DNA from: Streptomyces sp. NBC_00306
GTDB lineage: Bacteria; Actinomycetota; Actinomycetes; Streptomycetales; Streptomycetaceae
DNA length: 64,000 nt
Direction of reading: 5' to 3'
Assembly: GCF_036169555.1 (NCBI RefSeq)
Contig: NZ_CP108032.1
Coordinates: 682,001-746,000 of the forward strand
Part shown: positions 6,542 through 15,724 of the stretch, in pieces
Position numbering within the stretch: position 1 is the first letter of the stretch
Layout of the letters: every line of letters starts with the position of its first letter
The notes under the pieces: generated by a model
What the model saw: the letters and a program-made list of their open reading frames with translations, nothing else
Told to the model about the DNA's origin: nothing
Database searches by the model: none
Made by a program: the position numbers and the translations under genes

Positions 6542-9500
6542 GTGACCACCGACCTGACCCTGCTGCCGCGTGTCGCCTTCCGCGGACAGGAGGTCACAGC
6601 GCCCCGGCTCCGCGGCCTGCTCGCGCTGCTCGCGGGCGACCTGCGTACGGGCTGCAGCACCGAGCGGCTGGTGGCGGGGCTGTGGCCGGTCGAGTTGCCG
6701 GAGCGACCGGGGAAGGCGGTGCAGGTCCTCGTGTCCAGGGCGCGGGCGCAGCTGGGCGCCGACGTCCTGGCGAGCACACCGACCGGATACCGGCTCGCCC
6801 TGGCCGAGGATCAGGTCGACAGTTCCGCCCTGCTGCTGCACGCCGCCGCCGGCGCGGACCGGGCGAGGGCCGGTGACCACGCCGCATCGCTGGCCGCGGC
6901 CGAGGCCGGGCTCGCGCTGTGGCGCGGCACCCCCGACGAGGCCGGCGGTACCGACGACCCCGTGGCCGCGTTGCGCTCCGAGCGCGCTCCCGTCCGCGGC
7001 GCACTCATACGCACGCAGGCGCTCGCGCTCGCCCGGCTGGGCCGGCACGCGGAGGCGGCGGGCCCGCTGGCCCTGGCCGCCGCGGAGCATCCGCGGGACG
7101 AGGAAGTGCTCGCCGAGGTGCTGCGCGGCGAGGCGGCGAAGGCGGGCCCGTCCGCCGCGCTGATGCGGTACGAGGCGTACCGCCGCGAGCTGCGCGACGA
7201 GCTCGGCACCGATCCGGGCGCCGGGCTCAAGGCCGTCCAGCAGGAACTGCTGCGCGGCGAGGCGCCGGTGATCAGACACGGCGTGCCCCACGAGCCGAAC
7301 CCTCTCCTCGGCAGGGACGAGGACATCGCCGCGGTGGAGCGGCTGCTGCGCCCCTCCCGCGCCGTCACCGTCGTCGGCCCCGGCGGCCTCGGCAAGACCC
7401 GGCTCGCGCACGCCGTCAGCCGCCGGGCCGAGCAGCGCGTGGTGTATTTCGTGCCGCTCGCCGGTGTCACGGCGGACGAGGACGTGGCCGCGGAGGTGGC
7501 GTCCGCGCTCGGCGCGGGCGAGGGGCGGCACGCCGCAGGGGGCAACCCCGGACGAAGTCCCGGGGAGAGCGGCCACTCCCCCGCCGATCCGGTGCCCGGC
7601 ATCCTCGGCGCGCTGGGCTCCGGGCCCGCGCTGCTGGTCCTCGACAACTGCGAACAGGTCGTCCAGGGCGCTGCCGACCTCGTACGGGCCCTGGTCTCCT
7701 GCTCCGACGACCTGCGGGTGCTCGCCACCAGCCGGGCCCCGCTGGGGCTCACATCGGAGGCGGTGTACGCCCTGCCGGAGCTCGCTCCCGACACCTCCGC
7801 CGAACTGTTCACGCAGCGGGCCCGGGCCGCCAGGAGCGGGGTGCAGCTGCCGCCGGACGCGGTGGCCGAGCTGTGCAGCCATCTCGACGGACTGCCGCTC
7901 GCCGTCGAGCTGGCCGCGGCGCGGGTGCGGGTCATGTCGGTTCCGGAGATCGCCCGCCGCCTCGGCGACCGGTTCGCGCTGCTGCGCGGCGGTGCGCGGG
8001 ACGTGCCGGAGCGTCACCGCACGCTTCACGCGGTCGTGGAGTGGAGCTGGAACCTTCTCGCCGAGGACGCCAGGGCGGCGCTGCGCACCCTGTCCGTCTT
8101 CCCCGGCGGACTCTCCGGCGAGGCTGCGGAGCATGTGCTCGGCGAGGACGCGCTGCTTCTGCTCGAGCAGCTGGCCGACCAGTCGCTGATCACCGTCGCC
8201 GACACCCCGGCCGGGGTGCGGTTCCGGATGCTGGAGACCGTGAGGGAGTTCAGCGCGGCCCGGCGCGCGGAAGCGGGCGAGGACGCGGAGGCCATCGGCC
8301 GGTTCCTCGCCTGGGCGCGGGACTTCGGGGTCGCGTACCACGACTGGTTCTTCGGCCCTGAACCGCGGGCCGCCTGGGAGCGGATCAGGGGCGAGCAGGA
8401 CAACCTCGTGCCGGCCCTGCGGCACGCCCTGGACCGTACGGACCGCCCCACCATCGCCGCCCTCACCGCCGTCCTCGCCGCTCTGTGGTCCACCGACTCC
8501 GGCTTCCACCGACTCTCCGCCCTCGCCGCGGACACCGGCCCGCCGCTCTCGCACTACTACCCCGAGCCCGAAGATGTCGAAGTGGCCCGCGCCGCCGCGG
8601 TGTTGTGCACGGCGGCCCTGTTCATGGGGCACGGGCCGACCGCCGTACGCCAGCTGGTCATCCTCCGGCGGCTGCCCCCGGCCCCGCCGGACACGCTGCT
8701 GCGCGCCATCGCGGTCGTCCTGAGCGCGGTCCCCGAGATGCTGCCGCCCGACTACGACGCGCTGCGACGGCTCTGCGACGACGAGCAGCCACTGGTCGCC
8801 GGCGTCGCCGAATGCATCGCCACCTATGTCTGGGAGTACGGGCACGACATCGACCGCGCGCTCGCCTCCGCCCGCCGGATACTCGCGGAACTGGCTTCCG
8901 CCGACAATCCGTCCATGCAGCTCATGGGGCATTCCCGGCTGAGCGAGCTGTGCTTGCGGACGGGGCAGGGTGAGGAGGCGTACGAACACCTCAAGGCCGC
9001 GCTCGAGGTCGTGCCGCGGCTCGGCGACGGGCACGACTACGTCTTCATCCGCACCAGTCTCGTCCTCGCCTGCCTGCAGCGCGGCGACCCCGACGAGGCC
9101 GACTACTGGCTGCGGCAGACGGAGAGCGACACCACCCCTGAGCCGGACGCCCTCTACCGGCCCGGCCTCGGCGGGCGGGCCGAGATCGCGCTCACCCGGG
9201 GACTGACGGAGGTCGGGCTCGGCCTGTGGCGCGCCGCCGTGGAGCGGATGCCCGGGGCCGGTTCGACGCACAGCGGCGACCTCTGCCTGGACCCGTGGGC
9301 GCTGCAGATCCAGTCGGCGGCGGTGACGGCACACGCGCAGGCCGGCCGTCTCGAGCTGGTCGCGGAGCCGCTCGACCGGCTACGGCGGGGGCTGCGGACG
9401 TTGCTCGCCGGTCCGCCCGGCTCACCGATGGAGCTCGTTCTGTTCGGAACGGTGCTGCATGCCCTGGGTATGGCGGGACTCGCCTCCGCCTCCGCCTCCG

Positions 9501-9739
9501 CCGGTGCCGGTGCCGGTGCCGGTGCCTCCGCCGGTGCCGTACGGATGATCGCGCTGGCCGAACACCTGCGGGTGTTCCGTGAGTTCCCGACCATGGCGGC
9601 GGCCCGCGCCCGGCAGGCGGTCGAAGCCGCCGGGAACGCCGCCGGGGCGGCGTACGCCGACGCGTTGTCGGAGTACGCCGCCCTGGAGCGGGACGAACTG
9701 CGGGAAGCAGCCCGTGAGCTCATCTCGGGTCGCGGTTGA
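6542..9739 (+). CDS. AfsR/SARP-like regulator (BTAD + STAND ATPase)
   Basis: A 1065-residue regulator. Residues 1-85 resemble the OmpR-like DNA-binding domain of SARPs (LRGLLALLAGDLRTGCSTER, then AVQVLVSRARAQLGAD and TPTGYRLAL), followed by a bacterial transcriptional activator domain to about residue 235 (RYEAYRRELRDELGTDPG). The ATPase has Walker A GPGGLGKT at residues 279-286 and Walker B ALLVLDNCEQV. The C-terminal third is TPR-like, with a low-complexity Ala/Ser/Gly run near residues 981-999. Such proteins usually switch on secondary metabolism. The GTG start follows a -10 box at leaderless distance. Its last 20 bases overlap the convergent ABC permease gene, and the adjacent DrrAB-type exporter may be functionally linked. 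Confidence 0.9.
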   Translation: MTTDLTLLPRVAFRGQEVTAPRLRGLLALLAGDLRTGCSTERLVAGLWPVELPERPGKAVQVLVSRARAQLGADVLASTPTGYRLALAEDQVDSSALLLHAAAGADRARAGDHAASLAAAEAGLALWRGTPDEAGGTDDPVAALRSERAPVRGALIRTQALALARLGRHAEAAGPLALAAAEHPRDEEVLAEVLRGEAAKAGPSAALMRYEAYRRELRDELGTDPGAGLKAVQQELLRGEAPVIRHGVPHEPNPLLGRDEDIAAVERLLRPSRAVTVVGPGGLGKTRLAHAVSRRAEQRVVYFVPLAGVTADEDVAAEVASALGAGEGRHAAGGNPGRSPGESGHSPADPVPGILGALGSGPALLVLDNCEQVVQGAADLVRALVSCSDDLRVLATSRAPLGLTSEAVYALPELAPDTSAELFTQRARAARSGVQLPPDAVAELCSHLDGLPLAVELAAARVRVMSVPEIARRLGDRFALLRGGARDVPERHRTLHAVVEWSWNLLAEDARAALRTLSVFPGGLSGEAAEHVLGEDALLLLEQLADQSLITVADTPAGVRFRMLETVREFSAARRAEAGEDAEAIGRFLAWARDFGVAYHDWFFGPEPRAAWERIRGEQDNLVPALRHALDRTDRPTIAALTAVLAALWSTDSGFHRLSALAADTGPPLSHYYPEPEDVEVARAAAVLCTAALFMGHGPTAVRQLVILRRLPPAPPDTLLRAIAVVLSAVPEMLPPDYDALRRLCDDEQPLVAGVAECIATYVWEYGHDIDRALASARRILAELASADNPSMQLMGHSRLSELCLRTGQGEEAYEHLKAALEVVPRLGDGHDYVFIRTSLVLACLQRGDPDEADYWLRQTESDTTPEPDALYRPGLGGRAEIALTRGLTEVGLGLWRAAVERMPGAGSTHSGDLCLDPWALQIQSAAVTAHAQAGRLELVAEPLDRLRRGLRTLLAGPPGSPMELVLFGTVLHALGMAGLASASASAGAGAGAGASAGAVRMIALAEHLRVFREFPTMAAARARQAVEAAGNAAGAAYADALSEYAALERDELREAARELISGRG
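9482..9538 (+). repeat. In-gene hexamer repeats GCCTCC/GCCGGT
   Basis: Three GCCTCC, four GCCGGT, then one of each encode alternating Ala-Ser and Ala-Gly in the AfsR-like protein. The in-frame 6-bp period allows length variation without frameshift. Confidence 0.85.
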
Positions 9740-10511
9740 ACGACGCGCTCGACCAGCGGTATCCGAGCGCCGCCAGGCCGATGGACCAGGCGACGGCGAG
9801 CCAGCCGTTGTGGCCGATCTCGGTGCCGAGCAGCAGGCCGCGCAGGGTCTCGATGGCCGGTGTGAAGGGCTGGTACTCGGCGATCGGCTGGAACCAGCCC
9901 GGCATCGCGTCGATCGGCGTGAACGCACTGGAGATGAGCGGGAGCAGGATCAGCGGCATCGCACTGTTACTGGCCGCCTCGGCGTTGGGACTGGCCATTC
10001 CCATTCCGACGGCGATCCAGGTGAGCGCCAGGGCGAAGAGCACGAGCAGTCCGAAGGCCGCGAGCCACTCCAGGGCGGTGGCGTCGGTCGAGCGGAAGCC
10101 GATGGCGACCGCGACGGCGCCGACGAGAACCACACTGGCGACCGACTGCAGGACGCTGCCGACGACGTGTCCGATCAGCACCGAGCCACGGTGGATGGCC
10201 ATGGTGCGGAAGCGGGCGATGATGCCCTCGGACATGTCGGTGGAGACGGACACCGCCGCCCCGATGACCGTGCTGCCGATGGTCATCAACAGGATGCCCG
10301 GGACGACATAGGCGATGTACTCGGATCTGTCGGCTCCGCCGCCGCCGATGCCCGCGCTCATCACCTCGCCGAAGATGTAGACGAAGAGCAGCAGCAGCAT
10401 GACCGGCGTGAGCAGCAGGTTCAAGGTGAGCGAGGGATAGCGCCGCGCATGGAGCAGGTTGCGCCGCAGCATGGTGTTCGAGTCGCGGACGGCGAGGGAG
10501 AAGGCGCTCAT
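9720..10511 (-). CDS. ABC-2 type exporter permease (DrrB-like)
   Basis: A 263-residue integral membrane protein with about six helices in the ABC-2 layout: a short cytoplasmic start (RDSNTMLRRNLLHARRYP), paired helices (LLLTPVMLLLLFVYIFG), the VPGILLMTIGSTVIGAA helix, a loop with DMSEGIIARFRTMAI, and the late SSAFTPIDAMPGWFQPIAEY segment typical of DrrB/daunorubicin-resistance permeases. It pairs with the ATPase gene upstream, whose stop overlaps its start in an ATGA. Together they would export a hydrophobic drug or lipid. The 3' end overlaps the convergent AfsR-like gene by 20 bases, so there is no room for an intergenic terminator. Confidence 0.92.
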   Translation of the reverse strand: MSAFSLAVRDSNTMLRRNLLHARRYPSLTLNLLLTPVMLLLLFVYIFGEVMSAGIGGGGADRSEYIAYVVPGILLMTIGSTVIGAAVSVSTDMSEGIIARFRTMAIHRGSVLIGHVVGSVLQSVASVVLVGAVAVAIGFRSTDATALEWLAAFGLLVLFALALTWIAVGMGMASPNAEAASNSAMPLILLPLISSAFTPIDAMPGWFQPIAEYQPFTPAIETLRGLLLGTEIGHNGWLAVAWSIGLAALGYRWSSASFNRDPR

Positions 10512-11485
10512 CGGACGGTCTCCTTGGACGGGTTGGGGACGGCGGTGGGGCCGGCAGGGCCGGTCAGGGCGAAGAACACGTCGTCGAGGTCGGGGGTGTG
10601 CACGGTCAGTTCATCCGCCTCGACGCCGGCGGAGTCCAGCCAGTCGAGGATCGAGCGCAGTTCGCGCTGACTGCCGTCGCTCGGGATCTGAAGCGACAGC
10701 GACTCGTCGTCCCGGGTGACCTCACGCAGGGCAACGGCGGCCGACTGATACGCCGTCGGATCGGTGAACCGCAGCCGCACGTGTCCGCCCGGGATGCGCC
10801 GCTTCAGCTCGTCCGCACTGCCTTCGGCGACGATCTTCCCGTCGCTCAGGACGGCGATGCGGTCGGCGAGTTCGTCGGCCTCTTCGAGGTACTGCGTGGT
10901 GAGGAAGACGGTGACGCCGCCGGAGACCAGCTCGCGGATGATGCCCCACATGTTGTGACGGGCACGCGGGTCGAGTCCGGTGGTCGGCTCGTCGAGGAAG
11001 ATGATCCGGGGGTCACCGACCAGCGTCATGGCGATGTCGAGACGTCGCTTCATACCGCCGGAGTAGGTGGAGGCGGGCTTCTTCGCCGCGTCGGTGAGGT
11101 CGAAGCGCTCCAGCAACTCGGCGGCGGTACGCCGGCCTTCGGCACGGGAGAGATGGTGCAGGTCCGCCATCAGAAGCATGTTCTCCTCACCGGTGATCAG
11201 ACCGTCGACGGCGGAGAACTGCCCGGTGACACCGATCGCGGCCCGCACCGCCTGCGGCTCGGCGGTCAGATCGTGGCCGCCGACGTGCAGTTCGCCGGCG
11301 TCGGCCGCGATGAGCGTGGAGAGGATCTTCACGGCGGTGGTCTTGCCGGCGCCGTTCGGGCCCAGGAGGGAGAAGATCGTGCCCTGCGGCACGGCCAGGT
11401 CGATGCCGTCGAGGACCTTCTTCTCGCCGAAGGCCTTGTGCAGCCCCGTGGCTGCGATGGCGAGTTCGTTCGATGTCGATGTCAT
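10508..11485 (-). CDS. ABC exporter ATP-binding protein (DrrA-like)
   Basis: A 325-residue ATPase with Walker A GPNGAGKT at residues 42-49, signature YSGGMKRR near 138 and Walker B IIFLDEPTTGLD. A C-terminal extension of about 90 residues after the H-loop is typical of DrrA-type (daunorubicin resistance) exporters. It energises the DrrB-like permease encoded immediately downstream, with start and stop overlapping. The ATG at 11483-11485 fits the family start; a GTG at 11506 is also open but adds a Cys-rich stretch unlike the family. No TetR repressor gene, often seen with such pairs, is adjacent. Confidence 0.92.
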   Translation of the reverse strand: MTSTSNELAIAATGLHKAFGEKKVLDGIDLAVPQGTIFSLLGPNGAGKTTAVKILSTLIAADAGELHVGGHDLTAEPQAVRAAIGVTGQFSAVDGLITGEENMLLMADLHHLSRAEGRRTAAELLERFDLTDAAKKPASTYSGGMKRRLDIAMTLVGDPRIIFLDEPTTGLDPRARHNMWGIIRELVSGGVTVFLTTQYLEEADELADRIAVLSDGKIVAEGSADELKRRIPGGHVRLRFTDPTAYQSAAVALREVTRDDESLSLQIPSDGSQRELRSILDWLDSAGVEADELTVHTPDLDDVFFALTGPAGPTAVPNPSKETVR

Positions 11486-11661
11486 GCCGCAGAGCTTGCG
11501 GCACACCGGGTTCAGCGCGGTTTCAGAGCGGTTTCAGTACCCTGGAACCGACCGGCGAGCAGCAGCGACGTACGCCGCGGCCGGTGCCGGCCCAACTCCT
11601 CACGTCACAGCGCAGACGCCTGCGTCTCCGCCGATCAGAGGCGCCCCTTAGGGTTCCCCTC

Positions 11662-12579
11662 ATGTGGTCACAGCAGCCGGGGGACGGCCAGAACCCGTAC
11701 GCGGGGCAGAACAATCCGTATCAGCAGACGGGCCCCCACGGGCCTCCGCAGCAGGCACCGTGGGCGGGCTCGCCGACGATGCCGGCCGGTTCGCCGCAGC
11801 CGCCTCCTCGTGGCGGCCGTCGTACGTCCACGGTCATCGCCGTCGCTGCCGCCCTCGTCGTGGTCGTCGCCGCCGGAGTGACCGGATTCGTGGTCCTGGG
11901 CGGGGACGAGGGAAAGACCGCGGATCCCGGCCCGACGACGTCCGCCTCGGGCAGCCCGGCCGACGACAACCCGCGTGACACGGACGATCCGAAGCCGGTC
12001 GTCGCGGGCTGGAAGGTGGTGGTGAATCCCAAGCGGGGCATCGCCTTCGACGTTCCCCCGCAGTGGGGTCTGAAGGGACCTGGCTGGGTCAACTACGTCG
12101 CCGACGACCGAGATCCGGAGGAGAAGCCCCTCATCGGGATGTCGAGCCCCGCGATGCTCAAGGAGAAGTGGTGCCGGTTCGACGCCGCCATGGACGGTTC
12201 TCCCGAGGACACGGCTCTCGCGTCAGCGGGCACCCGCGGGGACAGCGGCGCGAAGACCATCGAGGACGCGGCGCGCAGCAGTGTGTCCCTGTGGCTCTAC
12301 GGCGCGTACACCCAGCCGGACAGGACGAGCATCAAGGCCGGTGCGGTGGAGCCGTACACCACGGCCTCCGGGATCACGGGGAGCCTGGCGACGGGCGTGT
12401 CCACGGGCGCGCCGAAGAAGGGCAAGTGCGACACCGACGGCAAGGTCACCACCTTCGCGTTCAAGGACCCCGGCGGCGACTTCGTCTCCTGGACCTTCGT
12501 GGGCGCGAAGGGTGTGGCGGACGAGGTTCCGGACGCGACGGTGCGGAAGATCCTGGGGACGGTCCGGCTGACCTCGTAG
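11662..12579 (+). CDS. Membrane-anchored protein with Gln/Pro-rich cytoplasmic tail
   Basis: A 305-residue protein. Residues 1-54 are Gln/Pro/Gly/Asn rich (PGDGQNPYAGQNNPYQQTGP), one membrane helix spans about 55-80 (VIAVAAALVVVVAAGVTGFVV), and a Thr/Ser/Pro linker leads to an extracellular domain of about 200 residues. This layout is common in Streptomyces (DUF-type anchored proteins related to the lipoprotein LpqN/LppA style) but I cannot assign a named family. Two Cys in the outer domain could form a disulphide. The ATG at 11662 lacks a strong ribosome site. It is divergent from the DrrA-like gene. Function unknown. Confidence 0.78.
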   Translation: MWSQQPGDGQNPYAGQNNPYQQTGPHGPPQQAPWAGSPTMPAGSPQPPPRGGRRTSTVIAVAAALVVVVAAGVTGFVVLGGDEGKTADPGPTTSASGSPADDNPRDTDDPKPVVAGWKVVVNPKRGIAFDVPPQWGLKGPGWVNYVADDRDPEEKPLIGMSSPAMLKEKWCRFDAAMDGSPEDTALASAGTRGDSGAKTIEDAARSSVSLWLYGAYTQPDRTSIKAGAVEPYTTASGITGSLATGVSTGAPKKGKCDTDGKVTTFAFKDPGGDFVSWTFVGAKGVADEVPDATVRKILGTVRLTS

Positions 12580-12670
12580 GGGCGTCGGGCCGACACCGGA
12601 CCGGGCCGTCGGGCGGCGGTACCGCGGTCGCCCGCATGCCAGGGATCACCGTCCGGATGATGAGCGGTGG

Positions 12671-12699
12671 TGTCGGTGCGGCCTGCGGGGCTCTAGGCT
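12671..12699 (+). promoter_or_regulatory. Promoter of metE riboswitch transcript
   Basis: TAGGCT at 12694-12699 is a good actinobacterial -10, and TGTCGG at 12671-12676 is a weak -35 with a 17-base spacer. Transcription would start near 12706, just upstream of the cobalamin aptamer. Confidence 0.55.
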
Positions 12700-12724
12700 G
12701 GCGGATGCAGCTGGTTCGCCGTGC

Positions 12725-12905
12725 CTGCCAGGTACGTGCGTCGCAAGAGGGAACCCGGTGGGAATCCGGGACTGCCCCGCAGCGGTGAGCGGGAACGACC
12801 GCCGTCATACGCACTGGGTCCGGTACGGGCCCGGGAAGCGACGGCCAGTAGGTGTCCGCCGGGAGATGTCCGGCAGGCGTGCCCGTGAGTCCGAAGACCT
12901 GCCCG
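12725..12905 (+). promoter_or_regulatory. Cobalamin (B12) riboswitch aptamer
   Basis: Conserved B12-aptamer blocks appear in order: AGAGGGAACCCGGTGGGAAT (12747-12766), ACTGCCCCGCAGCGGTGA (12771-12788), the GGAAGCGACGGCCAGTAGG B12-box-like core (about 12834-12852) and CCGTGAGTCCGAAGACCTGCC (starting at 12883) closing the P1 stem with CAGGT near 12729. It precedes metE, the B12-independent methionine synthase. Known logic: when adenosylcobalamin is present the B12-dependent MetH suffices, and metE is switched off. Confidence 0.95.
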
Positions 12906-12908
12906 CTG

Positions 12909-12934
12909 TCCGCGCACGACCGATCGTGCGCGGA
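12909..12934 (+). terminator. Perfect 11-bp hairpin directly after the aptamer (expression platform)
   Basis: TCCGCGCACGA and its exact complement enclose the loop CCGA. It begins four bases after the aptamer and lies about 125 bases before the metE ribosome site, so control is more likely by transcription termination than by ribosome-site masking. No T-tract follows. Confidence 0.55.
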
Positions 12935-13073
12935 TATCCCGGTGACCTCGAGGGCGGGTCGGCGTACACACCGACGGGCACGTGCGTCACCGACGCATCA
13001 CTCCCCCGTCCGGTCTGTGCTCCCTTCGCCTTCCCCCTCGCCGGGTGACAGGCAACTCGCGAAGGAGAGTTCA

Positions 13074-15392
13074 GTGACAGCGAAGCCCGCAGCCGCGGCA
13101 GCACGGTCCACCGTCCACGGATACCCCCGTCAGGGGCCGAACCGTGAACTGAAGAAGGCCATCGAGGGCTACTGGAAGGGCCGCGTCTCCGCCGCGGCCC
13201 TGGAAGAGACCGCCCGGGACCTGCGTCGTTCGAACTGGCAGCAACTGGCCGAAGCCGGGGTCCACGAGGTCCCGACCGGTGACTTCTCGTACTACGACCA
13301 CGTCCTCGACACGAGCGTGATGGTCGGCGCCCTCCCCTCCCGCCACCGCGCGGCCGTCGAGGCGGACGCGCTGGCCGGGTACTTCGCCATGGCGCGCGGT
13401 ACCCAGGACGTCGCCCCGCTCGAGATGACCAAGTGGTTCGACACCAACTACCACTACCTCGTTCCGGAACTGGGACCCGGCACCGTCTTCACCGCCGACT
13501 CCACCAAGCAGGTCACCGAGCTGAAGGAAGCGCTGGCCCTCGGTCACACCGCCCGGCCGGTGCTGGTCGGCCCGATCACCTACCTCCTCCTGGCCAAGCC
13601 CGCCCCCGGTGTGGCGCCCGGTTTCGACCCCCTGACCCTGCTCGACCGGCTGCTGCCGGTGTACGCGGAGGTGCTCGCCGATCTGCGGGCGGCCGGGGCG
13701 GACTGGGTGCAGCTGGACGAGCCCGCACTGGTGCAGGACCGCACGCCGGCCGAACTGAACGCCGCCGAACGCGCCTACCGCGACATCGGCACCCTCACCG
13801 ACCGGCCCAGGCTCCTGGTGGCCTCGTACTTCGACCGGCTCGGCGAGGCGCTGCCCGTACTCGCCAAGGCTCCCGTGGACGGACTGGCACTCGACTTCAC
13901 CGACGCCGCAGCGGCCAATCTCGACGCCCTGGCCGCTGTCGGCGGACTGCCCGGCAAGCGCCTGGTCGCGGGCGTCGTCAACGGGCGCAACATCTGGATC
14001 AACGACATCGAGAAGTCGCTGGCCACCCTCGGCACCCTGCTCGGCCTCGCCGACCGGGTCGACGTGGCCTCCTCCTGCTCGCTGCTGCACGTCCCGCTGG
14101 ACAGTTCCGCGGAACGTGACATCGACCCGCAGATCCACCGCTGGCTCGCCTTCGCCCGGCAGAAGACCTCCGAGATCGTCACCCTGGCCAGGGGCCTGGG
14201 CCGGGGGACCGACACCATCGCGGCCGAACTCGCCGCCAACCGCGCCGATCTCGCCTCCCGCGCCGGTTCCGCCCTCACGCGGGACCCGGCGGTCCGGGCC
14301 CGGGTTGCCGGGGTGACGGACACCGACGGGCGCCGCTCCCAGCCGTACGCCGAACGCGCCGCCGCCCAGCGTGCCCACCTCGGCCTGCCTCTGCTGCCCA
14401 CCACCACGATCGGCTCCTTCCCGCAGACCACCGAACTGCGCACCGCACGCGCCGACCTGCGCCGCGGACGGATCGACACCGCTGCCTACGAGGAGCGGAT
14501 CAAGGCCGAGATCCAGGAGGTGATCGCCTTCCAGGAGAAGACGGGCATCGACGTCCTGGTCCACGGGGAGCCCGAACGCAACGACATGGTGCAGTACTTC
14601 GCCGAGCAGCTCACCGGCTATCTCGCCACCCAGCACGGCTGGGTCCAGTCCTACGGCACGCGGTACGTCCGGCCGCCGATCCTCGCGGGCGACATCTCCC
14701 GCCCCGAGCCGATGACGGTTCGCTGGACCTCGTACGCCCAGTCCCTGACCAGCCGTCCGGTCAAGGGCATGCTCACCGGCCCGGTCACCATGCTCGCCTG
14801 GTCCTTCGTCCGCGACGACCAGCCGCTCGGCGACACCGCCCGCCAGGTCGCTCTCGCCCTGCGCGACGAGGTGAACGACCTGGAGACAGCCGGCAGTCCG
14901 GTGATCCAGGTCGACGAGCCGGCCCTGCGGGAGACCCTTCCGCTGCGCTCGGCCGACCATGCGGACTACCTGGCCTGGGCCACGGAGTCCTTCCGTCTGG
15001 CGACCAGTGGCGTGCGTCCGGACACACAGATCCACACCCATATGTGCTACGCCGAGTTCGGCGACATCGTGCAGGCGATCGACGACCTCGACGCCGACGT
15101 GATCAGCCTGGAGGCCGCCCGCTCGCACATGCAGGTGGCGCGTGAACTCGCCGAGCACGGCTACCCGCGCGAAGCCGGCCCCGGTGTGTACGACATCCAC
15201 TCACCGCGCATCCCCGGTGTCTCCGAGGCGGCGGACCTGCTCCGCAAGGGCCTCGAAGCCATCCCGGCCGAACGTCTGTGGGTCAACCCCGACTGCGGCC
15301 TCAAGACGCGCGACTGGCCGGAGACCCGCGCGTCCCTCGAGCACCTCGTCGCCGCGGCACGCGAGGTGAGGTCGGAACTGCCCGCCTCCTGA
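13074..15392 (+). CDS. metE: Cobalamin-independent methionine synthase
   Basis: This 772-residue enzyme transfers a methyl group from 5-methyltetrahydrofolate (polyglutamate) to homocysteine in the last step of methionine synthesis, in the cytoplasm. The N-terminal half has the folate-side barrel (GYPRQGPNRELKKAIEGYWK). The C-terminal catalytic barrel starts around LPTTTIGSFPQT. The zinc ligands are visible as His656-x-Cys658 (HTHMCYAEF) and Cys741 (NPDCGLKTR), matching the spacing in E. coli MetE. The GTG start at 13074 has a strong GAAGGAGAG site, and the length is the family norm. Expression is controlled by the B12 riboswitch upstream, and a 17-bp terminator hairpin follows. Confidence 0.98.
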   Translation: MTAKPAAAAARSTVHGYPRQGPNRELKKAIEGYWKGRVSAAALEETARDLRRSNWQQLAEAGVHEVPTGDFSYYDHVLDTSVMVGALPSRHRAAVEADALAGYFAMARGTQDVAPLEMTKWFDTNYHYLVPELGPGTVFTADSTKQVTELKEALALGHTARPVLVGPITYLLLAKPAPGVAPGFDPLTLLDRLLPVYAEVLADLRAAGADWVQLDEPALVQDRTPAELNAAERAYRDIGTLTDRPRLLVASYFDRLGEALPVLAKAPVDGLALDFTDAAAANLDALAAVGGLPGKRLVAGVVNGRNIWINDIEKSLATLGTLLGLADRVDVASSCSLLHVPLDSSAERDIDPQIHRWLAFARQKTSEIVTLARGLGRGTDTIAAELAANRADLASRAGSALTRDPAVRARVAGVTDTDGRRSQPYAERAAAQRAHLGLPLLPTTTIGSFPQTTELRTARADLRRGRIDTAAYEERIKAEIQEVIAFQEKTGIDVLVHGEPERNDMVQYFAEQLTGYLATQHGWVQSYGTRYVRPPILAGDISRPEPMTVRWTSYAQSLTSRPVKGMLTGPVTMLAWSFVRDDQPLGDTARQVALALRDEVNDLETAGSPVIQVDEPALRETLPLRSADHADYLAWATESFRLATSGVRPDTQIHTHMCYAEFGDIVQAIDDLDADVISLEAARSHMQVARELAEHGYPREAGPGVYDIHSPRIPGVSEAADLLRKGLEAIPAERLWVNPDCGLKTRDWPETRASLEHLVAAAREVRSELPAS

Positions 15393-15398
15393 GGCGGG

Positions 15399-15438
15399 GG
15401 CAGGGTGGGGAGGAAGCGCCGTTCCTCCCCACCCTGCC
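15399..15438. terminator. Bidirectional terminator, 17-bp perfect stem
   Basis: GGCAGGGTGGGGAGGAA (15399-15415) pairs exactly with 15422-15438 across the loop GCGCCG. It sits between metE and the convergent small membrane gene, so it serves both. Confidence 0.85.
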
Positions 15439-15448
15439 GGCTTCGCTC

Positions 15449-15724
15449 CTACTCCGCGATGAGCGCGACGACCTGCCAGGCCCATACGAGGTGGACCAGA
15501 ACGCAGGTGCCCCATGCGGTGTTTCCCCGGATCCCGTGCTGCCGCAGCGCGGCCCATCCGGCGGCCAGGAGCAGCGCGGAAGCCACGCACAGGGCCCAGG
15601 ACAGGGCGAGCCACGGCGTGGACGGCTCGGTCAGCAGCCTGAGCAGCACCAGCGGGGCCAGCGCCGCCAGGGGCAGGGCCCACATGCTGTCGTTCGCTCG
15701 GCGCGTGGTCTTGATTTCGGTCAC
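15449..15724 (-). CDS. Small three-helix membrane protein
   Basis: A 91-residue protein with three hydrophobic segments: WALPLAALAPLVLLRLL, LALSWALCVASALLLAAGW and WGTCVLVHLVWAWQVVALI. Start GTG at 15722-15724, preceded by GGGGGGA. I do not recognise a family, but small multi-helix proteins of this kind are common in Streptomyces. It is convergent with metE and shares its terminator. Function unknown. Confidence 0.7.
   Translation of the reverse strand: MTEIKTTRRANDSMWALPLAALAPLVLLRLLTEPSTPWLALSWALCVASALLLAAGWAALRQHGIRGNTAWGTCVLVHLVWAWQVVALIAE

Noticed and set aside
6512..9334. 940-codon open frame opposite the AfsR-like gene
   Set aside because: It is the mirror of a strong STAND/BTAD gene in a GC-rich region; composition is Arg/Gly/Pro rich with no family signal.
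13071..15200. 709-codon frame opposite metE
   Set aside because: Shadow of metE; no start context and no recognisable domain.
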